The position numbers and the translations under genes are program-made. This document shows, in pieces, positions 54,472-63,311 of a stretch of DNA of 64,000 nucleotides (its first letter is position 1; each line of letters begins with the position of its first letter). The notes below the pieces were generated by a model. The model saw only the letters and a list, made by a program, of their open reading frames with translations, was not told where the DNA came from and made no database searches. The stretch is taken from positions 31,242 to 95,241 of the forward strand of contig JAHHIJ010000026.1 of NCBI GenBank assembly GCA_019358985.1, written 5' to 3'. Source of the DNA: Tolypothrix brevis GSE-NOS-MK-07-07A. GTDB lineage: Bacteria > Cyanobacteriota > Cyanobacteriia > Cyanobacteriales > Nostocaceae.

Positions 54472-57400
54472 TCATTTCTTCTTCGCTGCGGCAGAAATAG
54501 GTAATTGCAGATTTTGGTTATAAACAAACTCGCTCTTGATTTCGATTTGTTGTTTGGGTAAAGTATCGTTGGGGTTGAGTGAATCTTGGGGAGAAACCCG
54601 CAATGTATACTTACCAACAGGAACTCCATCAAGGCGATAAAGACCAAATTGGTCAGTCATCGCAGATAAAGCGCGGATACCGACAGAGTTGATAAGTTCA
54701 ATTCGCACTCTTTCAATAGGCTGACCTGCTACATCGGTGATGCGTCCGGCTACACCGTATTCTAGTCTAAGGGGGAAATCTAATTTAGTGACAGCAGAGA
54801 TAGCAACCTGAACGACTGTAGAGGTTTTCGGTACGGAGAGTTCTACAGGTAATTCGTCAGGTTCGAGTTCAACTATATAATTACCTTCAGGCAAGTTGCC
54901 GACAAAGAAATTACCACTGGAATCGGTTCTGGCACTACCAACACTTTGGTTGCGTTTATCGTACACGCGGATATTAGAGCCACTTAAATCAAACTTTTTG
55001 TTTTCACCTTGTACTACTAAGCGTCCAGCGATCGCCCCGCGATCTTTGCCAATACCGCTGTAGTTAGCAGGGGCAACTCGACCCCCGGCAAAAGATAAAT
55101 CTGATACCAGTGATAAGCTCAGGCGATCGTCGCCAAATCCGCCAAAATTGCTTCTATTTCTACTTGGGATGCCTTGGTATTCAAGTCTGGCAAATAAGCC
55201 TGGAAGAACCTGCATACTAGCTCCTGCAAGTGGTCCTATTTCTCCATCTCTATATAACACTCCTAAGTTCCAACTGAGTGCTTTCAGGTCACTGGAGTTA
55301 TGACCAATACCTATCGAGTAACGAGGTGCTGAATTGCCACCAAATTCATTACCAAAAGATAACTGATAAGTATCACTTAAGTTATAAGTTAAATCAGAAA
55401 TATATGAATCACCATAAGTATTAAAAGACAATCTTGTTAATCTATTTGGCTGATAGAAAGCATTGAATAAATACCGTCCGTCAAAATCAGGTCTACCGTT
55501 TAAAGATAATGTTGAAAAAGGTCGTGCTGAAAAAGTAGGTAAAATGTAACTAGCAGAACCGCTATCATCTTTGCGATTGCGGGCAAGAAATCCTAAATTG
55601 AGAGTATTACCGAAGCGATATTTCAATTCCAAACTATGATTAAATAATTGTGTAGAATTTCTAAATAATCTATATCCTTCTGGTAATGATTGAGAATTAG
55701 CATTAATTTCCAATCTGTTTAACTGCACATCTAAATCTGCCGAGTAACCAACTTTATTAGCAGAAGTCCCAACACTTGCAGATAAAACAACTGGATTTGC
55801 CAAACGCCAAATTAAACCAGCTTGACTTTGCAACGCATTGGGAACCGCTTGGATTGAACTTTCAAAAGTTAAATTACTTGAAAGTCCTTGCCGCAATTGA
55901 TAAAAACCAACTGGTTTTCCTTGATTCTCAGAATTTACATCTCCAAACAAACCATTTTGGACTAAATTTCCGCTAAAACCTAACCCACCTAACTGTACAT
56001 TACCACCTGCGGGAAGTAGCAAATCAGAAGCATTAATTCTCACAGTACGAATTTCGCGGGGTACACGCAAATTGTTGCGATCAAAAATCAGAACTTCAAT
56101 TTCATTGCTTTGACCGACAGGTAAATTAACATCAACAAATTCGTATAATCCATTAAATCCTACTTGCTGTTGGGCAACTACAGTTCCACCAACTCTTAGT
56201 TGTACAAAACTTGCAGGTTCGACTTTACCGCGAAAACTTTGTATAGGTCTAGACCGTCTTGATAAAAGCTCATTTGCACTATAACTATTACCAAAGCTTT
56301 CTTCTGGAAGATTGCTATAACCGAATTGGAAACCCGTTAAATCAATACCATTTAACAGGGGATGTAAGCCTACTTGTTGCCGTCCTAATTGATAAAGAAA
56401 TCGACCGCTATGTTTATATAAAAAGTATTCAGAAATGTCTGGTTGGTCAACAAAGTTATTATCTAAACGCAAACGATATGCCCATCCCCCTAGTCTACCA
56501 CCCAAAAGTGAAGAACTACGCAGGCTTGTATCTCCGCCATTAGTATCAATATTTAACTCTTGCCTAAAATTTGAAAGTCCGCTGCTAGGTGCAAAAAATT
56601 CTGGTTTTAAATCAGCCGTTCTTGATCGATATTGTCCGACACCTCCCCGCCAAGGTAAGTCTGTAAGCAAATTTAAATCAGCAGTGTTTAGGTCTACATT
56701 TATGCTTAATTCATCTTTAAGTGCAGACTTAATAATGTATGTAATACCATTAATTTGCTTCAGGGAATTCGATTGCAGCTTGACAACTCCTAAAGGAGTC
56801 TTTACTTGGGTTGCGGTATCAGTATTTTCTACTTTAAATCCAGCAATTTCCCCAAAGCTTTCTAGAGGAATTAGAAGAGTATTTCCCTGTTGAATAATAT
56901 CGATTGTACCAACTTCTCGACCGTTGATAATTACACCCACCAAAAAAGGCTCATCGGGAGATTTGGCTAGCTGGATAGAACCTTTTCCAGTCAGCTTTTC
57001 TATTAACGTATTTCTGCTGTCATTATTGTTTGCTGCTAGCTTTTCTTGATTAAGAGCATTACCAATATTATTTTCTGGCTTTTTATTATTGTTTGTTGTT
57101 AAGGAATTAGATGTTTGCTGCGGTATAGAACTAGCTATTTCTTCGGAAGTTTTTGTATCTGGTTTGAACGTATTGTTTAAGGAAGCAGATATAGAAACCC
57201 TGATTAGTTCCTGCACAATTGCCAGAATTTTTCCTGTCTGTGCATTTGTGTTAGTAGCGATTTCTTGGGTAACATTATTGGTGCTGCTATCTTCTGGCTT
57301 TTTATTATCTGTAGTTTGTCCAGAAGTAGCGATCGCTATTTCTTCAGAATGTTGATTATCTGATTTTACCGCATCATTAGTAGTATTCTTTAGCGAAGCA

Positions 57401-58002
57401 TAAAGAGAAAGGCTAATTAATTCCTGTACTGCTGAAAGTATTTTACCTATCGTATTTTTTTCAGCCGATTTGTTATTAGATAAGCTGCTGATTAACTTTT
57501 GATATCCAGGTTGTTCACCAGAAGTAGTATTTTTAGAGTTTATATTTGCAGAGGCTGTTACTTCCTTGTCAACTGTCGCAATGTTAGGTGTAGGTGAACT
57601 ATTTTTCGGAGAACTTGATGCTGGCGCGGTGCTAGTATTTTCTATTTTTTGAGAAGCGGCTGGTGAAAAACCTTTCGCTTGTTTTTGTTTTTCAATTTGT
57701 GCTTGAAAACTCAGAATTACCGACTTTTTATTTTGGGATGTGGTGCAAACTACAGCTTCTCTTGCTTGATTAGAAGCCGCTAGCATTTTCCCTAATAAGT
57801 TGTTGACAAGATCGGATTTTTGAGGTTGAAGTTGTGGCGATCGACAAACCGGAGTTTGTGTCTTTATTGTACTATTTTGTAGCGGGGTTTTTGTTGGTTC
57901 AGCAGGCAAAGTTTGTTTTATATCCGATTTGTTAACAACCTGTTCAGGTGTCAACGTGATGAAAATTGGCGGGGGTGTAGGTGGTAAAGCTAGGTAGAGC
58001 AT
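54472..58002 (-). CDS. Usher-like outer-membrane protein with carboxypeptidase-regulatory-like domains
   Basis: 1176 residues. Residues 1-345 are Ser/Thr/Asn-rich and disordered, with a repeated block (GKILSAVQELISLSLYASLKNT and GKILAIVQELIRVSISASLNNT). From about 350, FLVGVIINGREVGTIDIIQQ resembles the N-terminal domain of fimbrial ushers. About 450-960 look like a large beta-barrel with a plug-like insert (VQLRVGGTVVAQQQVGFNGLYEFVDV, IEVLIFDRNNLRVPREIR). About 980-1160 carry two peptidase-regulatory-like folds (GAIAGRLVVQG...GNFFVGNLPEGNYIVEL; GVAGRITDVAGQPIERVRI). Ushers export pilins handed over by a chaperone; the next gene upstream in the transcription direction is a chaperone. No signal peptide is visible; an in-frame TGA lies just above the ATG, so the start cannot move upstream. 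Confidence 0.8.
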   Translation of the reverse strand: MLYLALPPTPPPIFITLTPEQVVNKSDIKQTLPAEPTKTPLQNSTIKTQTPVCRSPQLQPQKSDLVNNLLGKMLAASNQAREAVVCTTSQNKKSVILSFQAQIEKQKQAKGFSPAASQKIENTSTAPASSSPKNSSPTPNIATVDKEVTASANINSKNTTSGEQPGYQKLISSLSNNKSAEKNTIGKILSAVQELISLSLYASLKNTTNDAVKSDNQHSEEIAIATSGQTTDNKKPEDSSTNNVTQEIATNTNAQTGKILAIVQELIRVSISASLNNTFKPDTKTSEEIASSIPQQTSNSLTTNNNKKPENNIGNALNQEKLAANNNDSRNTLIEKLTGKGSIQLAKSPDEPFLVGVIINGREVGTIDIIQQGNTLLIPLESFGEIAGFKVENTDTATQVKTPLGVVKLQSNSLKQINGITYIIKSALKDELSINVDLNTADLNLLTDLPWRGGVGQYRSRTADLKPEFFAPSSGLSNFRQELNIDTNGGDTSLRSSSLLGGRLGGWAYRLRLDNNFVDQPDISEYFLYKHSGRFLYQLGRQQVGLHPLLNGIDLTGFQFGYSNLPEESFGNSYSANELLSRRSRPIQSFRGKVEPASFVQLRVGGTVVAQQQVGFNGLYEFVDVNLPVGQSNEIEVLIFDRNNLRVPREIRTVRINASDLLLPAGGNVQLGGLGFSGNLVQNGLFGDVNSENQGKPVGFYQLRQGLSSNLTFESSIQAVPNALQSQAGLIWRLANPVVLSASVGTSANKVGYSADLDVQLNRLEINANSQSLPEGYRLFRNSTQLFNHSLELKYRFGNTLNLGFLARNRKDDSGSASYILPTFSARPFSTLSLNGRPDFDGRYLFNAFYQPNRLTRLSFNTYGDSYISDLTYNLSDTYQLSFGNEFGGNSAPRYSIGIGHNSSDLKALSWNLGVLYRDGEIGPLAGASMQVLPGLFARLEYQGIPSRNRSNFGGFGDDRLSLSLVSDLSFAGGRVAPANYSGIGKDRGAIAGRLVVQGENKKFDLSGSNIRVYDKRNQSVGSARTDSSGNFFVGNLPEGNYIVELEPDELPVELSVPKTSTVVQVAISAVTKLDFPLRLEYGVAGRITDVAGQPIERVRIELINSVGIRALSAMTDQFGLYRLDGVPVGKYTLRVSPQDSLNPNDTLPKQQIEIKSEFVYNQNLQLPISAAAKKK

Positions 58003-58228
58003 ACGTAATCACAAGTTTTGAAGTATTTAGCCTCGAAATAAGCTGTGAACTGTAATTAAATTCACCCAGTCTTAGCTGTTAAGTTATAAGTAAGAAAAAG
58101 TATTTTACTTAATACTGGTGGACTCAGAACTCAGCACTATTTAATGCTTGAATTTTTTTTGGCAGCAAAGTTTCTCAGGGTTACAGTCAATTCACCCTGA
58201 AGAGTAAGAACTTTAGCTGGAGTAAAAG

Positions 58229-59131
58229 CTATTTAGCTGAAGAATTCAGAGGTTTAAGAGCAGGTTTTGAGGCATTAGCCGCAGCTGGAACAGTGAAAGG
58301 AATACCTGTATCAACCACCATTCCACTCAAGTTACCGTTGATATCCAATACGTAGTTACCAGGAGGTAGTTGTCTGGTTAAAGGTTGTAAAAGTTGGCGA
58401 CGATTATTTGGCAAAATCGGTGGTAATTCTAAAACTCCAGCCTGAACAATGTTTGCTGGTAGCTTAGTTTTTGGATTACCTATACCGACTATAGGTTGTG
58501 TTGCTTTTGCACCAGGATAGTTGGCAGCACGCCAAATCGCATATTGACCAGCCATTCTAATATATGCATTGCCTTGATTGGCAACATCAAATACTGCTTT
58601 GATACCATTTGGTTTGCTGTCAACAGTTACAGAGTTGATCGTACCAACTCGCTTCACTTCTCCTGTATAGCCATAGACAACAACACCTACACGACCGAGA
58701 GTGTTAATAGTCTGGGGATTTAGATTATCAGCAGCAATTTCTTCTAAATAAATAACAGCACGATGTTCCCCAAGAGCAGGTTTAACTTTGGGACGAATTC
58801 CAAAGCGTACAGTTTGAGTACTGCGGGGTGGAATTGTAAATCTAGAGGGAGTAAAAACAATCCACTGATCTAGAGATTGCTCGTTGGATGGTGAATCTTC
58901 CAATTGATTTTTTTCATCCATTGTCCAATTTCGGACGTAAGCCTTCATTTCCACTGGTTTGTCAGATAAGTTAGAAATTTTAATTGAATTAGATCGGGTA
59001 TTTTTGCTGTTAATATCTAATTCGATACGCGGAGGAGTGACGCTAATTTCCATTGCTGTAGCACAGGGTATTCCTAAAGCAAATAACCCAATGAAGCTTA
59101 AAGCTATAGCTTTTGCAGTTTTCTCGAACAT
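58229..59131 (-). CDS. Pilus-assembly chaperone (PapD-like)
   Basis: 300 residues. Signal peptide about 1-26 (AIALSFIGLFALGIPCATA). An immunoglobulin-like first domain: ISVTPPRIELDINSKNTRSNSIKISNLSDKPVEM, then WIVFTPSRFTIPPRSTQTVRFGIRPK and ALGEHRAVIYLEEI, which is the PapD-type N-terminal fold with the G1-strand region. A second domain follows (about 165-280), with GNAYIRMAGQYAIWRAANYPG and LPPGNYVLDINGNLSG. It should bind fibre subunits in the periplasm and deliver them to the usher-like protein. The usher gene starts 226 bp downstream. Confidence 0.88.
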   Translation of the reverse strand: MFEKTAKAIALSFIGLFALGIPCATAMEISVTPPRIELDINSKNTRSNSIKISNLSDKPVEMKAYVRNWTMDEKNQLEDSPSNEQSLDQWIVFTPSRFTIPPRSTQTVRFGIRPKVKPALGEHRAVIYLEEIAADNLNPQTINTLGRVGVVVYGYTGEVKRVGTINSVTVDSKPNGIKAVFDVANQGNAYIRMAGQYAIWRAANYPGAKATQPIVGIGNPKTKLPANIVQAGVLELPPILPNNRRQLLQPLTRQLPPGNYVLDINGNLSGMVVDTGIPFTVPAAANASKPALKPLNSSAK

Positions 59132-59178
59132 TTAAACTTTTAACTTCCTTGCACAATAAATGTAAATGATTTAAAACT

Positions 59179-59739
59179 TTACGGACACTGATTATTATTT
59201 GCTGGCACACACACCTCAATTTGTGCGCTAGACATACCTGATGCCAGTTGGGATAATTGGCTAAATACTATGCGTAATCCGCCTTCCACTACGACAGTAT
59301 TGTCAGCGCAGATTATAGTTTGCTCGATGTTACCTATAGGTTTTGCATCAGCTTTATTAAAAGGATTACCCGATTTGTTATCACTTATAACTTTGTACTT
59401 AGCATTGTTATTCAATAGAGATGGTAAATCGGTATTATTTACCCGCATTTGCCAAAATCTTTGCAAATCGTGAGTAATACTCGACTTAATAGGCAGTTTA
59501 GCTGCGAGCAATCGTTCTTGAGGACCACTACCAACTTGTTCTACAAAATTAGAATCATCTATAACTTCCGATGGTGTTATGTCAGGGATTTTACCTTCAA
59601 TAAGAGATATTTGATAAAGTTCTGCTTGACATCCAGAGGGATTTTGTTGTGCGAAAGCTTTTGATTGTGGCGTAAACAATAGTCCAACAACCATAGTTAA
59701 GTAGCATGTAAGAATCTGTCGGCAGTTCATTTTATCCAT
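59179..59739 (-). CDS. Small secreted protein of the chaperone-usher locus
   Basis: 186 residues. Signal peptide about 1-30 (LTCYLTMVVGLLFTPQSKAFA). The mature part has four cysteines (SGCQAELYQ, IICADNT, IEVCVPANNNQCP) and no known domain. Between the pilin-like and chaperone genes on the same strand, 47 bp before the chaperone start; it may be a minor subunit or an accessory. ATG at 59739, with a second Met at codon 4. Confidence 0.72.
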   Translation of the reverse strand: MDKMNCRQILTCYLTMVVGLLFTPQSKAFAQQNPSGCQAELYQISLIEGKIPDITPSEVIDDSNFVEQVGSGPQERLLAAKLPIKSSITHDLQRFWQMRVNNTDLPSLLNNNAKYKVISDNKSGNPFNKADAKPIGNIEQTIICADNTVVVEGGLRIVFSQLSQLASGMSSAQIEVCVPANNNQCP

Positions 59740-60025
59740 GAAAGGGAATTTGCAAAATTTTCAATGATAATCTAGTATTAACTACCAAATTTATTCTAGA
59801 TATTGATTAGCTTTTGTCATCAATTATGAATGTTTATTAGTCAGCAGCTTAGTCCATACTTAAGAATTTAAAGCTTGACTAGATATCTCTCATAAATAAT
59901 CACATTAACTACTATTTAAGTTCGCGCTTGATCGGAATCTATATGTGCAGCAATTAGCTTGTATCTAGAAGATACTGGAAGCAGGCATTTTGCCTGCACC
60001 AGAAATCTTTATAGTCTAGGTTTGC
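59740..60025. other. Gap within the fibre locus
   Basis: 286 bp. It contains the hairpin GCAGGCA-TTT-TGCCTGC at 59981-59997, just after the pilin-like stop, which could reduce read-through into downstream genes so that the subunit is made in excess. No gene is seen. Confidence 0.6.
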
Positions 60026-60604
60026 TTAAGGATTGGAAACGGTGATTGCCAATTGACCACCATCGTATGAACCAGCGGTTGGGGTACCATTGTTGAATAA
60101 AAACTTAAGCGTTGCCTTACCTGCAATAGCCTGATTATCACTTAAACCAGTACCAGTAGTTGAAAAAGAATCCCCTGCCTCAACACTCATAGTGACTGTA
60201 TCGCCAGGATTCACATTAGGAGTTAGGCGCGTCAGTGTGCTTGCGGTTGCACTGATTTTAACTGTCACCTTAGTCCCTGTGCTAGCCCAAACATAGTAGA
60301 GGGGGTCGATTGCCCTAGTGATTGAACCTGGAAAAGGTGTTGTCCCAATAGGTAATACTTTGTTAGGAGGTTTAATCGGCGATGATTCATCATAGGCTAC
60401 ACTCTGATCAGGAGCTGCTCCTACTAAATCCTTTTGGTCAACCACAAATTTCAAGTCACTATATGTACTTAGGAAAATTTGTGGTTGTACCTCAATTTTG
60501 ACTGGTAAAGAAGTTGCGTTTTGTGCATGAGCAGGTGCTGCAAAAATGGCGCTACCCAAAGCGGCTGCACTAGCAGCTACAATAACTAAAACTTTGTTTT
60601 TCAT
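60026..60604 (-). CDS. Pilin-like secreted subunit (candidate major fibre subunit)
   Basis: 192 residues. A clear signal peptide about 1-27 (VLVIVAASAAALGSAIFAAPAHA). The mature protein is beta-rich: LPVKIEVQPQIFLSTYSDLKFV, YYVWASTGTKVTVKISATAS, TVTMSVEAGDSFSTTGTGLSDN, then ATLKFLFNNGTPTAGSYDGGQLAITVSNP. The ending GSYDGGQLAITV resembles the terminal strand of secreted fimbrial subunits such as spore-coat-U-type pilins. First in the run of four genes and followed by a hairpin, as expected of a highly expressed subunit. It has no cysteines, unlike many fimbrial subunits. The role is inferred from context. Confidence 0.75.
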   Translation of the reverse strand: MKNKVLVIVAASAAALGSAIFAAPAHAQNATSLPVKIEVQPQIFLSTYSDLKFVVDQKDLVGAAPDQSVAYDESSPIKPPNKVLPIGTTPFPGSITRAIDPLYYVWASTGTKVTVKISATASTLTRLTPNVNPGDTVTMSVEAGDSFSTTGTGLSDNQAIAGKATLKFLFNNGTPTAGSYDGGQLAITVSNP

Positions 60605-61466
60605 GATGTCAAAAATCTATCCGAGGTGTAGGCAGTGTTAATTGTGTAAATGTGATTAACTCTCGTTTTATCACTCATTCAAACTAATTTTTTTTAATTA
60701 TTGTTTGATAGAGATTCCCTGGTAAGCCCGAGAGTGCATTGAGAACTGTCTTATCTAAAGAAAACTACTTGTTATAAAATTAATACACAGTTGTAATTCT
60801 AGGATAAGTACCAGCATTAGTTGTTAGCATTTTGAATTTTAAATTTAGACTTCTTTAAACATCACCACCTTTGTTGGATACGGAAAAATCTGTATTTGGC
60901 TATTGTTTAGCCCAAATATTTTCGTTGCACACACCAATGCATGATTTATGTTGGATTTATTAGCAAGAATATGTAACTTAATAAACCAACTAAAAAAAGA
61001 GAGCGATGGCTTGACCAATAAAAAATTCCTTCTGAGATTATTATCGATGGAATTTTTATTAGTTAAATTTGCTGATAATTATTAATTTCTCCTTGTAACA
61101 TCTTTACAAGAAGAATTTAACCTGTTTAGGTGAAAGACCACTTCAGTGAGAATATGGAATTGTGAGGCGGTTAATCGCAAATGTTATCAGTAATAATACT
61201 AGAGTTACTTTTGGAGATAAAAGCATTAATAGTAACCTATGTTTCAGTGTAATTTGTGAAAATTACTCAGCAACTAAAGTCCCGCTGTTTACAGGTTAAA
61301 AAACCAAGTTTGCCTAACTCACGTCTTACACCTAGCCGATAGACAACAATGTAGAGACGCAAAATTTCTCGTCTCTACAAGGGTTCTGGGTAACGCATAA
61401 TTAATTTTCACATCGGTTGTCTAAAGTAATAACTAAGAAAAACTAATTAGTAATGAGGTAACAGGT
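60605..61466. other. Divergent intergenic region between the fibre locus and the histidine kinase gene
   Basis: 862 bp, AT-rich, presumably with both promoters. It holds a small inverted-repeat element at 61340-61423 and otherwise nothing recognisable. No small gene is supported. Confidence 0.6.
61340..61423. mobile_element. Small MITE-like element (84 bp)
   Basis: TAGACAAC and GTTGTCTA are 8-bp terminal inverted repeats. Inside is a constant-arm palindrome (GTAGAGACGCAAAATTTCTC, then GTCTCTAC) and AAGGGTTCTGGGTAACGCAT, shared with the repeats near 29177 and 39050. Confidence 0.7.
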
Positions 61467-63143
61467 ATGTTTCAAGCTACTCGTCGCCGTCTCGCCATTT
61501 GGTACACTGCTGTAACAGCGGTGCTGCTGCTAGTGTTTGCTAGTGGGGTATATTTATATGTCCGCAGTACGCTGATTGAGCGGATTGACGATACTTTGAA
61601 TCATGTGGTGGAAGTAGTAGAGCGATGTTTAACAACAAGTCGTTGCGCGTCTACGCTTGTGATTTCATCGATAAATCCTAATTTAAGCGAGTTCCGGCTG
61701 AATGTGCAAGCTAGTTTTGCCAACAATACGGACACGGTAGAAGATGACCATATAGATTTAGAGTGGTTTAGTCCGACTGGTGAATTAATTTGGTCAACTT
61801 TATCTGAACCGCTGAATATTCCTATTCATCTTAACCGCATGGGTGAGACTGTTCGTGTGGTTAGGGGGAGTGGGGGAGTGGGGGGACAAGACGACAAGGG
61901 GACAAGGGGACAAGGGGACAAGACGACAAGGGGACAAGGGGACAAGGGGACAAGGCGGACAAGGGGGACAAGGCGGACAAGGGGACAAGGCGGACAAGGG
62001 GGACAAGGCGGACAAGGGGGACAAGGGGGACAAGGGGGAGAACTCCCGTACAGACGTTCCACTAGAACGTCTGTACCTAAATATAGACGTTCCAGTGGAA
62101 CGTCTCTACCTAACTCCTCCACTCCTCCTCCGATGTTGTTGCGGCAAGTTACGCAACGGGTGGAAGTCGGACGGCAGGTTTTAGGATATCTGCGTGTGAG
62201 TCATCCTTGGTTTGAAGTAACTAAACCGAGTCGTCAGTTGATTTTTGATTTGGCATGGGGTACTAGTTTGATGGTGCTTTCGGTGGGTGCTAGTGGTTGG
62301 TTCCTTTCTGGTAAAGCAATGGAACCAGTGAGTGAGTCTTACCAACGTCTCAAACAATTTACGGCTGATGCTTCTCATGAACTGAGAAGTCCGATCGCTT
62401 TAATTCAAACTAATGTCCAAGTTGCTCTCAATGATTTAGAATGGAGGGATGCAAATCCTACTTCTTTACATTATCGCCAACAATTAAAGATAGTAGAACG
62501 CTTAACGCAGCGTTTGGGGAAGTTAGTCAACGATCTACTATTTCTGGCAAGACAAGATAGTGGCATTAGCAAAGACGTTTTTTCACCTTGTCCACTTGAT
62601 GCTTTGCTGATGGAGGTGATTTCAGAACAACATCTGTTAGCTGCGGAAAAAAACGTCACTTTAAGTTTAAATTTGATTGACCCTCCAGCTAGGGAAATTA
62701 ACCTTGAATTGCTCGACAATTGGTTTACACTTGTTGGACAGTGGGATAAACTAATACGGTTGTTCACAAATTTGATTGGCAATGCTTTGAGGTATACGCC
62801 ATCTGGTGGACGAGTAAATGTGGAATTGATGCGAATTGAGGCAATAAATCCGGTTTCTCGGCTACGTCACAGCACCGCTTTGCAAATTAAAGTGATTGAT
62901 ACGGGGATTGGTATTCCTAGCGAAGCGTTACCTTGCTTGTTCGATCGCTTTTATCGAGTAGATCCTGCGCGTACCCACAGCAACGCCGAAAATAAAACTA
63001 GTGATAGTACCACCGGTTCCGGTTTGGGACTAGCGATCGCTAAAGCTATTGTCGAAAATCATCAAGGTCAAATTCACGTTGAAAGCACTGTTGGTAAAGG
63101 CACTATCTTCACTGTCATTTTACCAATCACTCTTGAGTCTTAG
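61467..63143 (+). CDS. Sensor histidine kinase with an in-frame low-complexity insertion
   Basis: 558 residues. First membrane helix about 13-33 (WYTAVTAVLLLVFASGVYLYV), a sensor segment, second helix about 257-281 (LIFDLAWGTSLMVLSVGASGWFL), then HisKA with FTADASHELRSPIALIQ (His about 303), LLFLARQD, and the ATPase domain with LIGNALRYTPSGG, VIDTGIGIPSEALP and GSGLGLAIAKAIVE. The sensor segment is broken by about 90 residues (131-221) coding GQGGQGGQGG and GDKGTRGQGD units and two palindrome-derived pieces (RRSTRTSVPKYRRSSGTSLP). The downstream VTQRVEVGRQVLGYLRVSHP resumes the normal sequence. GAGGTAACAGG precedes the ATG. No response regulator adjoins. Confidence 0.9.
   Translation: MFQATRRRLAIWYTAVTAVLLLVFASGVYLYVRSTLIERIDDTLNHVVEVVERCLTTSRCASTLVISSINPNLSEFRLNVQASFANNTDTVEDDHIDLEWFSPTGELIWSTLSEPLNIPIHLNRMGETVRVVRGSGGVGGQDDKGTRGQGDKTTRGQGDKGTRRTRGTRRTRGQGGQGGQGGQGGQGGQGGELPYRRSTRTSVPKYRRSSGTSLPNSSTPPPMLLRQVTQRVEVGRQVLGYLRVSHPWFEVTKPSRQLIFDLAWGTSLMVLSVGASGWFLSGKAMEPVSESYQRLKQFTADASHELRSPIALIQTNVQVALNDLEWRDANPTSLHYRQQLKIVERLTQRLGKLVNDLLFLARQDSGISKDVFSPCPLDALLMEVISEQHLLAAEKNVTLSLNLIDPPAREINLELLDNWFTLVGQWDKLIRLFTNLIGNALRYTPSGGRVNVELMRIEAINPVSRLRHSTALQIKVIDTGIGIPSEALPCLFDRFYRVDPARTHSNAENKTSDSTTGSGLGLAIAKAIVENHQGQIHVESTVGKGTIFTVILPITLES
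61856..62108 (+). repeat. Minisatellite and two palindromes inside the kinase gene
   Basis: GGACAAGG / GGGACAAGGGG and GGCGGACAAGG units are followed by two constant-arm-related palindromes, GTACAGACGTTCC...GGAACGTCT-type at 62048-62076 and 62081-62108. The whole block keeps the frame open. Confidence 0.92.
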
Positions 63144-63227
63144 TTTTTTTTAACAAACAATTAGACATCTCCAAAATAGTAATCTTATATGGTAAAAGAA
63201 TATTGCAGACGTTTTTTACACAAAAAT

Positions 63228-63311
63228 ATGAGTTCCATATTAAATCACATCGAAGAGAATCCTCAAGAAACACAACGATTAATTGGTCTGGGATACAATG
63301 TTTCTTCATGA
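63228..63311 (+). pseudogene. 5' remnant of an IS5-type transposase gene
   Basis: ATG opens MSSILNHIEENPQETQRLIG, then GLGYNVSS and TGA. The first ~20 residues look like the N-terminus of a common cyanobacterial DDE transposase (MSSILNxIExNPxETQRLxG). Only the first codons survive before the frame ends. The next fragment, from another transposase, begins right after the same TGA. Confidence 0.6.

Noticed and set aside
61800..62184. Frames with CPPCPPCPP or GDKGTRGQGG repeats in other frames of the kinase gene
   Set aside because: They come from the minisatellite; only the +1 frame continues into kinase motifs.
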